Positions 25,677 to 34,437 of a stretch of DNA of 64,000 nucleotides are shown here, in pieces. Made by a program: the position numbers and the translations under genes. The stretch lies in NCBI GenBank assembly GCA_035762665.1, contig DASTNZ010000152.1, positions 7,354-71,353 on the forward strand, read 5' to 3'. Under the pieces are notes generated by a model. That model was not told where the DNA came from and made no database searches. It saw only the letters and a program-made list of their open reading frames with translations. The DNA comes from JASLBX01 sp035762665 (GTDB lineage Bacteria; Actinomycetota; Actinomycetes; Jiangellales; Jiangellaceae). How positions within the stretch are numbered: the first letter of the stretch is position 1; the number at the start of each line of letters is the position of its first letter.

Positions 25677-27486
25677 GTGCCCGCCGGCCCTCGGGAGACA
25701 TGCCGGCGTAAGGATCGGTAGTTCGGAGAGCGAGTGAGGCCTGGACGAGCGCGGCGTGCGTGAGCGCTTGGGGATAGTTGCCGAGGTAGGCGCCGGTTTC
25801 CGGGTCGATCTCTTCGGGAAGAAGGCCAAGCGGGCTGACGTACCCGAGCAGCTCAGTGAACAGGTCGAAAGCCTCGGTGCGTCGACCGGTGAGGGCGAGC
25901 GCCTGGATGAGCCAGAAGGAGCAGGGCAAGAATGCGCCCTCGCCGCCGCGCAGCCCGTCGTGCCCTGGCGGGTACCGGTAGAGGAGAGGGCCACCGGCGG
26001 ACAGTTCCTTCCGGATGGCGTCGACCGTACCGATGACCCGGGGAGAGCGGGCGTCGTCCATCCTGAGCAGGGGCAGGACGAGCAAAGCGGCGTCGAGTTC
26101 CGCGGAGCCGTAGCTGCGGGTGTAGTGGTAGCCGAGCGAGTCGAAGCCGTGCGTGCGCACGTCGGCGGCAATGGCGTCTCGCGCCTCGAGCCAGCGCCGG
26201 CGCTGGCCAGGTCGAGCGGCATGGGTTTCGGCAATGCGAAGGGCGCGGTCGAGAGCGAGCCATCCCATCAGCTTCGAGTGCACGTGCTGGGCCGGCTTGT
26301 CTCGGATCTCCCAGATGCCGGCATCCGGCTCGCTCCAGTGTCGCGCGACCAAGTCGGCGAAGCCGCGCATCACGCGCCACGTCTCCGAATACAACCGTTG
26401 CCCGGCCTTCACCAGAACCCATGCAGCATCCACAACCCAGCCGTAACCGTCGAGCTGGTGCTGTTCGGCCGCGCCGTTGCCGACCCGTACAGGGACGCTG
26501 CCGGCGTATCCCGGCCAGCCGGCGAGAGTGCGCTCGCGGGGGGCGTGCCGGCCGTCGAGAGTGAACAGCACGGGCAGCCGGGGCCGCTGCAACCGGCTGG
26601 CATGCAGGAGCCACCCGAGAAACAACCGCGCCTCATCGAGCTTGCCTACCGCGAGAAAAGCCGCGATGCCGATGCTGGCGTCGCGCGGCCACGCATAGCG
26701 GTAATCCCAGTTCCGCATTCCGCCGGGATGCTCGGGCAAGGAGGTGGTCGGCGCGGCGACTGGTGCGCCGGAGGGCGAATAGGTCAGCAGCCGCAGCGTC
26801 AGCAGACTTCGAACCACGGAGTCGCGGAACGGCAAATCGCTGTCGATCTCAGCGCACCAGGCACGCCAACGAGCCTCGTCCTCGATCACGAGATCCCACG
26901 CCGCGGCGGGGTCGACGTGGATCAGTGGTTCCCGGTGAGCCACCGCCATTACCAGCGTGACGGGACGATCGTGCGTCACGGTGACCGGTGTCGGTCGGCC
27001 CGGCTCGATCGGCATGTCGACGTCGCAGGCCAGAGAGATCGCAAGCGATCCCCACTGACAGACAAGAACGTGCCTTTGTCTGCTGACTCTGGGCCTGCGG
27101 TGCTGCTCACCGAGCCGGGGATCGAAGTCCACCATCGCTTCTACGGGCGCGTTCTCGACGGTCAGGCGCCGCACGAGCAGAGTCGCCGGCAGCATCCGTC
27201 CGGCGACTTCTGCGACCATCGCCTCGGTCAGGGTAAGCCGGGCCTCCCCAACCGCCCAGGTCGTCTCCAGAGTTGCGGTGTCGCTCCGATAACGGCGCTG
27301 GACGACCCGGGCAGGGAGGCGGGGACCAAGCTTGAATCTGCCCGCCGCGGCGCCGCCGACCAGGTGTCCAAACAGGGGCTCCCCGTCGAAGCGAGGCACG
27401 CAGAGCCAATCCACGGACCCGTCGGCGGACACCAGCGCTCCGGTCCGGGTGTCACCGAGCAGGCCGTAGTCTCCGATCGGCGGCAT
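25663..27486 (-). CDS. Glycoside hydrolase family 15 (glucoamylase/trehalase-like)
   Basis: 607 residues from ATG 27486, which follows the stop of the previous gene by one base. The N-terminal domain opens IGDYGLLGDTRTGALVSADG, the usual start of bacterial GH15. The catalytic (alpha/alpha)6 barrel has GMRNWDYRYAWPRDASI, the general acid region WEIRDKPAQHVHSK and the general base region GLLPEEIDPETG. GH15 members of this cytoplasmic type hydrolyse trehalose or alpha-glucans. No signal peptide is present. It is the last gene of the folE operon. Confidence 0.9.
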   Translation of the reverse strand: MPPIGDYGLLGDTRTGALVSADGSVDWLCVPRFDGEPLFGHLVGGAAAGRFKLGPRLPARVVQRRYRSDTATLETTWAVGEARLTLTEAMVAEVAGRMLPATLLVRRLTVENAPVEAMVDFDPRLGEQHRRPRVSRQRHVLVCQWGSLAISLACDVDMPIEPGRPTPVTVTHDRPVTLVMAVAHREPLIHVDPAAAWDLVIEDEARWRAWCAEIDSDLPFRDSVVRSLLTLRLLTYSPSGAPVAAPTTSLPEHPGGMRNWDYRYAWPRDASIGIAAFLAVGKLDEARLFLGWLLHASRLQRPRLPVLFTLDGRHAPRERTLAGWPGYAGSVPVRVGNGAAEQHQLDGYGWVVDAAWVLVKAGQRLYSETWRVMRGFADLVARHWSEPDAGIWEIRDKPAQHVHSKLMGWLALDRALRIAETHAARPGQRRRWLEARDAIAADVRTHGFDSLGYHYTRSYGSAELDAALLVLPLLRMDDARSPRVIGTVDAIRKELSAGGPLLYRYPPGHDGLRGGEGAFLPCSFWLIQALALTGRRTEAFDLFTELLGYVSPLGLLPEEIDPETGAYLGNYPQALTHAALVQASLALRTTDPYAGMSPEGRRAPIRP

Positions 27487-27487
27487 C

Positions 27488-27964
27488 TCAACGGACCTGC
27501 AGCAGAAGGCCGAGCATGGTCCCGTAGGCAAGATGGGCGACGACGGCGACCACAGGCGTCTGGATGCCGTAGTTCAGGCCAAGCAGACCCGGCGGCTCGA
27601 GGACGGCGGTGCTTCGCGGACCGGCACGGTGCGACGCCATCCGTGGATGGACGCCGGGCAACAGCGGGAGCAATACCGTCAAGGCAACAGCGCCGTGCAG
27701 AAGCCCCAGCAATGCGCCGAGCCACCAGGTCGCGCGATCTAGCAAAACGAACACGGCGGCGTAGCCGAGCGCGAAACCTTGACCAGCACCTAGGTGGATG
27801 AAGAACCCGACGACCCGCGCACGGTCGGGGTCTTCGGTCAGCACCATGCCGAGCACAAGGGGCAGGTCGAGGCGACTAAGGCCGCCCATTTGGGCGGCGA
27901 TCATGATCGCGGTCAGCGCGGTGGTAGCCGCAAGGCCGAAGACCGCCCAGCCCGTCCAGTCCAT
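27488..27964 (-). CDS. Small membrane protein of the folE operon
   Basis: 158 residues with about four hydrophobic helices (near 4-26, 58-78, 80-100 and 135-157) and a polar loop PRMASHRAGPRST between the third and fourth. No family is recognised. It starts 22 bp after the FAD reductase stop and ends one base before the GH15 start, so it is made with both. A partner role for the reductase or simple cargo are both possible. Confidence 0.65.
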   Translation of the reverse strand: MDWTGWAVFGLAATTALTAIMIAAQMGGLSRLDLPLVLGMVLTEDPDRARVVGFFIHLGAGQGFALGYAAVFVLLDRATWWLGALLGLLHGAVALTVLLPLLPGVHPRMASHRAGPRSTAVLEPPGLLGLNYGIQTPVVAVVAHLAYGTMLGLLLQVR

Positions 27965-27985
27965 CTCAGCGCGGGTCCATTGGGC

Positions 27986-29251
27986 TCAGTGGTCTCCTCC
28001 GCCGCGATTGCCCGAGCCGCCGTCTCCGCTGAGGACGAGCTGGTCCAGGGGCACGCCGGCGTCACGCAGGCGGGTGAGGTCGACGTTCTGCGAGTTCACT
28101 ATCCGCCGGATCGGTTCGATCGCGTCCCACTCGTTGACGTGCATGCCAGCGAGCACGGTGTCGTCCTTCAGCCAGAACGCGATGAAGGTGTGCCCGCGGA
28201 CATCGCCACGAAGCACAACCTCGTCATACCCCGCGGGCCCGATGCTGCCGACGTACTCCATTCCCAGGTCGTACTGGTCCGTGAAGAAGTAGGGCAGCCA
28301 TTCGTAAGGCTCGTCGGCGCCCAGCATGTTCCGCGCCGCGGTGAGGCCCTGTTCAATGGCGTTGTCCCAGTGCTCGACCCGGAGTTGTCGGCCGAGTCCG
28401 GGGTGGAAGGCGTTGGCGACGTCGCCGGCGGCGAACACGTCCGGATGTGTAGTGCGCAGGTACTCGTCGACGACGATGCCGTTGTCGACCTTGAGGCCCG
28501 CGGCGTCGGCGAGTGCGGTGTTGGGCGTCACCCCGACTCCGGCGACTAGAAGGTCGGCTTCCACAGCGGGGCCGTCGGCCAGGTTCACCACAGCCCTCCC
28601 CGCATCGGCTTCGACCGAGGTCACCGACGCGTTGGTGCGGAGGTCCACGCCGTGTGTGCGGTGCAGGTCGGCGAACACCTCCGCCACCTCCGGGCCGAGC
28701 ACTCGCACGAGCGGCTTCTCGAGCGCCTCGATGACGACCACGTCACAGCCGGCGTTGCGTGCGGCGGCAGCCACCTCGAGACCGATCCAACCGCCACCGA
28801 CGACGGCCACCTGCCGACCTGGCTGCAAGGCGGCACGGATCCGCTGGCTGTCCTCGATCGTGCGTAGGTACGTCAATGGTGCGTCGGCATTGCAGGCGAC
28901 GGGCAGCCGGCGAGCCGTCGCACCGGTTGCAATCAGCAGCCGATCGAAGCGCATCTCCTCCTCTCCTACGGTGACGGTGTGAGCCTCAAGATCGATCGAC
29001 CGCACTACGGTCTCAAGCCGTAGGTCTATGTCCTGCTCGACGTACCACTCCCGCGGATGCACGAACGCTCTCTCCAGCTTATCGTGACCTTGCAGATAGC
29101 GCTTCGACAACGGCGGCCGCTCATAGGGCAGGTGGTGCTCCTCGCCCACCAGCACGATGCGACCCTCGAACCCGCTCTCACGTAGTCCCTCTGCGGCTTT
29201 GGCGCCGCTGAGCCCACCACCGGCAATGACGAACCTCTCGGACTTGGCCAT
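27986..29251 (-). CDS. FAD-dependent pyridine nucleotide-disulfide type reductase
   Basis: 421 residues. The start is ATG 29251, overlapping the folE stop in TGATG. The FAD loop GGGLSGAKAAEGL is near residues 10-22, ERPPLSK near 43-49, the NAD(P)H loop GGGWIGLEVAAAA near 150-162, and the second FAD contact DVFAAGDVAN near 275. This is the ferredoxin/putidaredoxin reductase fold. The C-terminal domain has FWLKDDTVLAGMHVNEWD. It passes electrons from NAD(P)H to an unknown carrier; no ferredoxin gene is adjacent. Confidence 0.85.
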   Translation of the reverse strand: MAKSERFVIAGGGLSGAKAAEGLRESGFEGRIVLVGEEHHLPYERPPLSKRYLQGHDKLERAFVHPREWYVEQDIDLRLETVVRSIDLEAHTVTVGEEEMRFDRLLIATGATARRLPVACNADAPLTYLRTIEDSQRIRAALQPGRQVAVVGGGWIGLEVAAAARNAGCDVVVIEALEKPLVRVLGPEVAEVFADLHRTHGVDLRTNASVTSVEADAGRAVVNLADGPAVEADLLVAGVGVTPNTALADAAGLKVDNGIVVDEYLRTTHPDVFAAGDVANAFHPGLGRQLRVEHWDNAIEQGLTAARNMLGADEPYEWLPYFFTDQYDLGMEYVGSIGPAGYDEVVLRGDVRGHTFIAFWLKDDTVLAGMHVNEWDAIEPIRRIVNSQNVDLTRLRDAGVPLDQLVLSGDGGSGNRGGGDH

Positions 29252-29910
29252 CACGACTCCTTGCGGCTGCGGACGAGGGAGAGGAATTCCGCCCGCGAGG
29301 ACGGGTCATCTCGGAGCGTGCCGAACAGGGCAGACGTCACCGTCCGGGCCCCGACCGCACGGATACCCCGCAGGCTCATGCAACTGTGCTCGGCCTCGAT
29401 CACGACGCCGACACCGCGGGGCGAAAGCTGGTTCCGCAGATGCTCGGCTATCTGCTTGGTCAACCGTTCCTGGGTCTGTGCCCGCCGGCCGAAGAAGTCC
29501 ACGACACGGGCGAACTTCGACAGGCCCAGGATCCGCGTGTCCGGCAGGTAGCCGATGTGGGCGACACCGACGAACGGCAGCATGTGGTGCTCACAAATCG
29601 ACCGGACCGGTATGTCCTCGACCAGCACCAGCTCGTCATACTCCTGGCTGTTCGGGAAGGTGGTGAAGTCGAAAGCTTCGGTGCTGAGCAATTCTGCGTA
29701 GGCCCGTACCATCCTTCGTGGCGTTCCGGCCATGTCGTCGCTATCGATGGGCTGGCCGAGCGCAACCAGCAGGTCAGCGGCCGCCTTTTCGGCCGCGGCC
29801 AGGTTCACCGGTGCGGCGTCGTGGATCACCCGGGGCCGCCACGCGAGAACCGACGATCGGGATGTCGCGGATGTCCGCAGTGTCTGGTGTCCGTTCAGCT
29901 GATGGGTCAT
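29251..29910 (-). CDS. folE: GTP cyclohydrolase I
   Basis: 219 residues. The zinc ligands Cys106 and His109 in CEHHMLPF and Cys177 in EAEHSCMS are present, as is RRAQTQERLTKQIA. The enzyme converts GTP to dihydroneopterin triphosphate, the first step to folate and pteridine cofactors. The usual actinobacterial folE sits beside ftsH, folP and folK; here it is instead coupled to a flavoprotein reductase and GH15, so it is probably a second copy with a special role. The first 35 residues are a non-conserved extension. Its promoter holds large inverted repeats. Confidence 0.9.
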   Translation of the reverse strand: MTHQLNGHQTLRTSATSRSSVLAWRPRVIHDAAPVNLAAAEKAAADLLVALGQPIDSDDMAGTPRRMVRAYAELLSTEAFDFTTFPNSQEYDELVLVEDIPVRSICEHHMLPFVGVAHIGYLPDTRILGLSKFARVVDFFGRRAQTQERLTKQIAEHLRNQLSPRGVGVVIEAEHSCMSLRGIRAVGARTVTSALFGTLRDDPSSRAEFLSLVRSRKES

Positions 29911-29923
29911 GACGTCCTTCCCG

Positions 29924-29994
29924 CTTCTAAAAGAGTACGATATTGACTTTAGAACTTCTCACCGGGTTTCGTCAATAGATTTCTCTTTTAGAAG
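29924..29994. promoter_or_regulatory. Nested inverted repeats in the folE promoter
   Basis: Outer arms CTTCTAAAAGAG (29924-29935) and CTCTTTTAGAAG (29983-29994) are exact complements. Inner arms TATTGAC (29941-29947) and GTCAATA (29971-29977) are also exact and each lies 5 bp inside the outer arm. An extra TTTAGAA half-site is at 29948-29954. On the minus strand TTGACG (-35) and TAAAGT (-10, 18-bp spacer) fall inside, so the arms cover the promoter and leader of folE. A repressor with two or more bound dimers fits; the regulator is unknown. Confidence 0.65.
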
Positions 29995-30345
29995 GCGGTT
30001 GCTCGTGCCGGACGAGCACATCGTGCAGGTTGCCGGGATCGGCGCGCCGGCGAAGCCTGGCAAGCCGCGCGCCTTACCTCTACCTCGCGGCCCACCCCCG
30101 CGCGGTGAGCCGGGAGCAGCGGTGAACGCCTCTTGAACTCCCTTGCACTCAATGGCGTTCGACCTGGACCGGCTGGTGGCAGAGGCTCGCTCGAGGTGGA
30201 GTTCGACGGGCGTCAATCGAAACGTTTGCAGGCCCCTTGTTGGGAGCGTTCTTGTCACGGAGCCCGGGATCCCACCTCGTCCTCCCTGGCTGTCGCCGGC
30301 CGATTCCGATTTGCCCGAAGCTGCCTCATCGGCAAGGGTAAGACC

Positions 30346-30906
30346 GTGGCAAAAGAACGTGTGGTCGGCTACGACGGGATGTGGGCGAAGCCCGAGGATG
30401 ATCCTCGAGTGACAGGTAACCCCGTCGGCGAGCTCGCGACCATCCGCGAGTGCCTCTCCAATTACCGGCTCACGCTCGACATGAAATGCGATGATCTCTC
30501 GCCGGAGCAGCTCGCCACCCGATCCGTGCCGCCGTCAACGCTGAGCCTGCTCGGCCTGGTCCGGCATATGGCACGGGTGGAGCACAACTGGTTTCAGCGG
30601 TCGCTGCAGGGCCACCGCGAGGTGCCTCGACTGTTCTGGTCCCCAGACGACCACGACCTGGACTTCAGCGGCGCGGTCGCCGACCCGGCCGTGGTTGAGG
30701 AGGCGTTCGCCGTCTGGAAGGCGCAGATCGCGGCCGCCGACGAGTGGCTGGACGGGCAGATCGACCTAGACGCCGTCGTCCTTACGCCACGCGGTGAGCA
30801 GACGAGCGTTCGTGACGTCTTGATTCACATGATCGAGGAGTACGCCCGGCACTGTGGACACGCCGATCTGCTACGCGAGTGCATCGACGGGCGCACGGGC
30901 CAGTAG
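30346..30906 (+). CDS. DinB family protein (DUF664-like)
   Basis: 186 residues from GTG 30346, with GGGTAAG upstream; the frame is open from 30133 but the earlier part has no family character. The four-helix bundle of DinB is clear, with histidines in GLVRHMARVEHNWF, in the loop region and in IHMIEEYARHCGHADLLRE at the C-terminus, the metal-binding triad of the family. Members are thiol-dependent transferases or of unknown function. It is not linked to a promoter or partner gene that points to a substrate. Confidence 0.8.
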   Translation: MAKERVVGYDGMWAKPEDDPRVTGNPVGELATIRECLSNYRLTLDMKCDDLSPEQLATRSVPPSTLSLLGLVRHMARVEHNWFQRSLQGHREVPRLFWSPDDHDLDFSGAVADPAVVEEAFAVWKAQIAAADEWLDGQIDLDAVVLTPRGEQTSVRDVLIHMIEEYARHCGHADLLRECIDGRTGQ

Positions 30907-30993
30907 CCTCGGCCGCTCGAGTCGGCGCACCCCGGTGTGAGCGAGCCTGCTCGACTGCCGTGCACGGTGATACCCCACTTATCGTTGGAAGGA

Positions 30994-31098
30994 ATGACGC
31001 GGACGGCCAACCTCGAGGACCCCGTTCCGCCGGACGGCGGAGAGGTCTTCACCCCGTCGAACCGGGCCGCCTGGCGCAGCTGGCCTGCGTCGAAGTGA
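30994..31098 (+). pseudogene. 5' relic of a YdeI-type gene with intact start
   Basis: Behind GGAAGGA, the ATG at 30994 opens a 34-codon frame: MTRTANLEDPVPPDGG then EVFTPSNRAAWRSWPASK and TGA at 31096-31098. The EVFTPSNRAAWRSW block is, from memory, the N-terminus of the YdeI/OmpD-associated (DUF1905-linked) family, normally about 190 residues. Here the chain stops right after the Trp. Either the gene lost the rest, or a short peptide is now made. The remainder to 31283 shows nothing. Confidence 0.5.
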
Positions 31099-31283
31099 CC
31101 CGGCAAGAGCCTGTACTCGGCCCTGGCCGGATTCGTCACTGCGCTGTACTGACAGTGGGCCTGCTCGGCTGGGACTTACGGCTCTGACCAATGCGCCGGA
31201 ATGAAGAGATCCTGATCGTTCGAGGTGCGCGCACAGGAGGTGGCGATCGACAGTCCGTCCTTTCGACAAGAGGAGAGTTGATC

Positions 31284-32117
31284 ATGAAGGTGCTGCCCAA
31301 ATTCAGCGTGCGAGAACGCCTGCTGGCGGACGTCGCAGCGCTGAATCTGCCCGCCAAGCCGGCACCGGTCGAGACAGTGCGCGAAGACGAGATCGCCGGC
31401 CTGCCGCTCCCGGCGCAGCGGTACATGCGCTACATGGGCGTGGTCGGCCGTCCTCGGGACTGGTCGTTCCGCATCTGCTTCAGGGGCGAGTTCCGCCTGA
31501 ACGAGGGCAGTCCCTGGACAACATGCGAGGCGTGGCAATACAACACCAGCCATCCGGTCATGCGCATTTTCGACATGCGCATCAACATCGCGAAGATCTT
31601 GCCGCTGTTCGGCACCGACATCTACCTCGGCGGGCACGGGCGAATGCGCGGCAAGCTCCTCGGCATCGTGCCGGTGGTCAACGGATCTGGCCGCGAGTTG
31701 GATCTCGGCGAGCTGGTCACTTACCTCAACGACGCGTGCTTGATCGCCCCGTCGATGCTGCTCGACCCCGCCGTCATGTGGAGGGCCGGCGACGACGACA
31801 CCTTCGAGTTGACCCTCACCGATGGCGGCAGCTCGGTGACTGCCCAGATCAGGGTGGATAAGGAGGGACGCCTCGTCGAGTTCGGCACTACCGACCGCTG
31901 GTATACCGGGCCGTCCGGGCTGGTGCGCACGTCGTGGACGACTCCGGTCCAGGGGTGGGCGATCTATGACGGCCGGCCTTTCCTCACCGCCCTCAGCGCC
32001 ATCTGGCACCCCGCCGGCCGCGACTTCGAATACATACGCGGCCGGTTCGTGCCGGAGACGGCGGAATTCAACGTGCCTTCCCGGATCGATACTGGAGCCG
32101 AGCCGGCGGCGGCCTGA
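31284..32117 (+). CDS. DUF6544-like protein
   Basis: 277 residues from ATG 31284, behind AGAGGAGAG. The block LPLPAQRYMRYMGVVG near residues 43-58 and FRGEFRLNEGSPW after it, the MRIFDMRINIAKILPLFG stretch and the later WTTPVQGWAIYDG are the pattern of the DUF6544 proteins known to me. The fold looks like a lipid- or hydrophobe-binding barrel without signal peptide. It lies 15 bp ahead of the WS/DGAT gene, so a lipid-related role is plausible. Confidence 0.65.
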   Translation: MKVLPKFSVRERLLADVAALNLPAKPAPVETVREDEIAGLPLPAQRYMRYMGVVGRPRDWSFRICFRGEFRLNEGSPWTTCEAWQYNTSHPVMRIFDMRINIAKILPLFGTDIYLGGHGRMRGKLLGIVPVVNGSGRELDLGELVTYLNDACLIAPSMLLDPAVMWRAGDDDTFELTLTDGGSSVTAQIRVDKEGRLVEFGTTDRWYTGPSGLVRTSWTTPVQGWAIYDGRPFLTALSAIWHPAGRDFEYIRGRFVPETAEFNVPSRIDTGAEPAAA

Positions 32118-32132
32118 GCGAGAGCTGCATTA

Positions 32133-33566
32133 ATGGACGGGTCCACAATTCGGCACCGGTTGGACCGGCTGACTCCACTCGATGTCAGCAACCTGCGTGT
32201 GGAGGAGCGCGGTCTGCCGATGCACGTGGCGGCGCTCGCCGTCCTCGACGGCACACCTCTGCTCGATGCCTCCGGCCAGGTGCAGCTGGACGCGGTGCGA
32301 TTACGCCTCGAGCGACGTCTGCACCGGGCACCTCGCCTGTGCCAAAAGCTCCACCGCCCGCGCATCGGTCTGGGACCGCCGGTGTGGGTGGACGACCCAG
32401 CCTTCGACATCGACGCGCACCTGCGGGTCCGGGCCGTCCCTGCACCGGGCGACGAAGCGGCCCTGCTGAAACTGTGTGCTGAACTCAACCAACCGCCACT
32501 GCACCGGGGCCGTCCGCTCTGGGAGATGTGGCTGCTGCCCGGGCTGGCCGATGGCAACGTCGGGTTGCTCGTCCGCTTCCACCACGTGGTCGCTGACGGC
32601 ATCGCAGCGCTGGAAATGATCGGTGCACTGCTCGACCCAGCGCCAGACTCGACGCGCGGGCCGACGAGTCTCGGCGTACAGGAGGACATGGCCGCTGCTT
32701 CGAAGTGGACTCCACGGCGAGTGCCGGCTACCAGCGTGTTACTCGCCGACAACCTCGCCCGGTGGCGGGTTGGTGCGGGTCGCGCTCTTTCCCTGATACG
32801 ACGACCGACGGTCGAGGCTCGCCGGCTGGCGGCGGTCGGCGACCAGATTCGCCAAGGGTTCCGAGAGGGGCTCGCCCCGAAGGTCTCCTTCAACCGTGCG
32901 GTTGGGGCGCACCGTCAGATGCGCCTCGTCCGCACCAACCTCGACTCTGTCAAGACCGTGGCCCACGCCCACGGCGCGACGGTGAACGACGTCGTGCTGG
33001 CAGCGGTCGCCGGCGGTGCACGGAGACTGCTCGGTGGTCGGCAGGAGCTTGAGCCAGGGCTGCTCCTCAAGGCTACTGTCGCAGCATCGATCCGCGGTGC
33101 GGCTGACGAGGCGGGCGGAAACCGAGTAGCGATCCTGCTGGCCCCGCTGCCAGTCGGCGAGCCCGATCCGGTCCGAAGGCTCGAGCACATCGAACACGCA
33201 ACCGCGGAGCGGAAGCGGCATGCTCCCTACCAGCCCAACGCCCGGTTCGCCCAGCGCTGGATGGTGCGGACAATGTTCCATCAGCGGCTGGTCAACGTAT
33301 TTACGAGCAACCTCCGCGGTCCTTCCGCACCGCTGGCCCTCGCTGGTGCGCGTGTCCTTGAGCTGTTCCAGGTCGGAGTCGTGCAGGGCAACGTCACAAT
33401 CGCCGTGGGGACGCTCTCGTACGCTGGCCAGCTCAATATCAACGTCGTCGGCGACGCGGACGCCGTCCCAGATCTAGGCGCGTTCGCCGAAGGATTGGCG
33501 GATACGCTCGTTGAGCTGGGCATCGACCTGCAGGCGCGGCGCGGGCTGTCACCACGCGACGCCTGA
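32133..33566 (+). CDS. Wax ester synthase/diacylglycerol acyltransferase
   Basis: 477 residues, standard size for WS/DGAT. The catalytic HHxxxDG motif is HHVVADG at residues 150-156, and the second family block NVFTSNLRGPSAPLALAGA is near 387-405. The enzyme joins fatty acyl-CoA to diacylglycerol or a long-chain alcohol to make triacylglycerol or wax esters at the membrane-lipid body surface. It follows the DUF6544-like gene by 15 bp and is probably cotranscribed with it. Confidence 0.9.
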   Translation: MDGSTIRHRLDRLTPLDVSNLRVEERGLPMHVAALAVLDGTPLLDASGQVQLDAVRLRLERRLHRAPRLCQKLHRPRIGLGPPVWVDDPAFDIDAHLRVRAVPAPGDEAALLKLCAELNQPPLHRGRPLWEMWLLPGLADGNVGLLVRFHHVVADGIAALEMIGALLDPAPDSTRGPTSLGVQEDMAAASKWTPRRVPATSVLLADNLARWRVGAGRALSLIRRPTVEARRLAAVGDQIRQGFREGLAPKVSFNRAVGAHRQMRLVRTNLDSVKTVAHAHGATVNDVVLAAVAGGARRLLGGRQELEPGLLLKATVAASIRGAADEAGGNRVAILLAPLPVGEPDPVRRLEHIEHATAERKRHAPYQPNARFAQRWMVRTMFHQRLVNVFTSNLRGPSAPLALAGARVLELFQVGVVQGNVTIAVGTLSYAGQLNINVVGDADAVPDLGAFAEGLADTLVELGIDLQARRGLSPRDA

Positions 33567-33676
33567 CCTGGAAGCAAAGCAGGTGTTGCGGCGGCGCCAG
33601 AACCAGTAGGCGACCGCGAGAACGCGGCGGGGAGCAGGGCAGACCGCGCGCGGCAGAACGCCTGCAGCGAGGGGCG

Positions 33677-34180
33677 TCAGTGGGCGAATTCCCGCCGGCG
33701 GCGAAGCATTACCACGATCATGCTCGGGATCATGACCACGTGCTGGATCACGAGCAGCCCGTCGCCGGAGATGAGGCTCAGCCAGACCAGTGGAGTCAGC
33801 GCTAGCACGGGGATGAACATCGCCGCGGCCATCTCTAGCGTGTAGGACCAGCTGTGGCCCCGGCGGCGCATCCACCACACCATCGGCGCGCTCATATTGA
33901 ACGCCATGACGAGGGCGGGCACCATCGGCCACTCAAGTTCGAGCCTGTCGTAATCGATTCCGGCGGCGTCCAAGCCTGCTTGGGACGCCATACCGAAAAC
34001 GGCCATGCCCAGCATCATTGCGACCGTCATCTCCCCGAGATGCTTGAGGAAGTGAGCCGTCCTGTGTCGTGGTGCTTTCGTCGTTTTTGGAACGGCGGGC
34101 CGGATGTCGAACGTTTCGGTCACCGAGTGGCCTGCAACGCTGGCCAGGACTCCCGGTCCGTTCAGGTGTTCTTGTCGCAT
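33677..34180 (-). CDS. Four-helix membrane protein
   Basis: 167 residues. ATG 34180 is chosen because GAGGAGGACG lies just upstream; the longer frame to 34267 has none. A polar N-terminus of about 45 residues precedes helices near 48-68, 84-103 and 112-158 (two helices) with a KHLGEMTVAMMLGMAVFGM start and MVWWMRRRGHSW turn. No named family; bacterial membrane proteins of this layout are of unknown function. It is divergent from the histidine kinase gene with about 250 bp between starts. Confidence 0.65.
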   Translation of the reverse strand: MRQEHLNGPGVLASVAGHSVTETFDIRPAVPKTTKAPRHRTAHFLKHLGEMTVAMMLGMAVFGMASQAGLDAAGIDYDRLELEWPMVPALVMAFNMSAPMVWWMRRRGHSWSYTLEMAAAMFIPVLALTPLVWLSLISGDGLLVIQHVVMIPSMIVVMLRRRREFAH

Positions 34181-34437
34181 CGTGCGTCCTCCTCTGTCAT
34201 CCTGCGGCCCATCGGTTGCGAGCCGGATACCTGTGACTGCCTGCTCGGTTCCTGCGACTTTCCGCATGCTTCGAGAATCGCCGAATTGGTGATCGCCACC
34301 CAGCCGGGCACCCGGTGACTTGAATCATGGCCAGTTGGTGTTTTCGCTGGTGGGGCTAGCAAGTACGGGGGTGCCGGAGCACCGGATGACGGCTCCGGAC
34401 CCCTCCGAGCGGCGTAGGCTTGTCCCGGGAGACGGAC

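Noticed and set aside
25756..27801. 681-residue plus-strand open frame opposite the GH15 gene
   Set aside because: Antisense to a gene with intact GH15 catalytic blocks; no family character.
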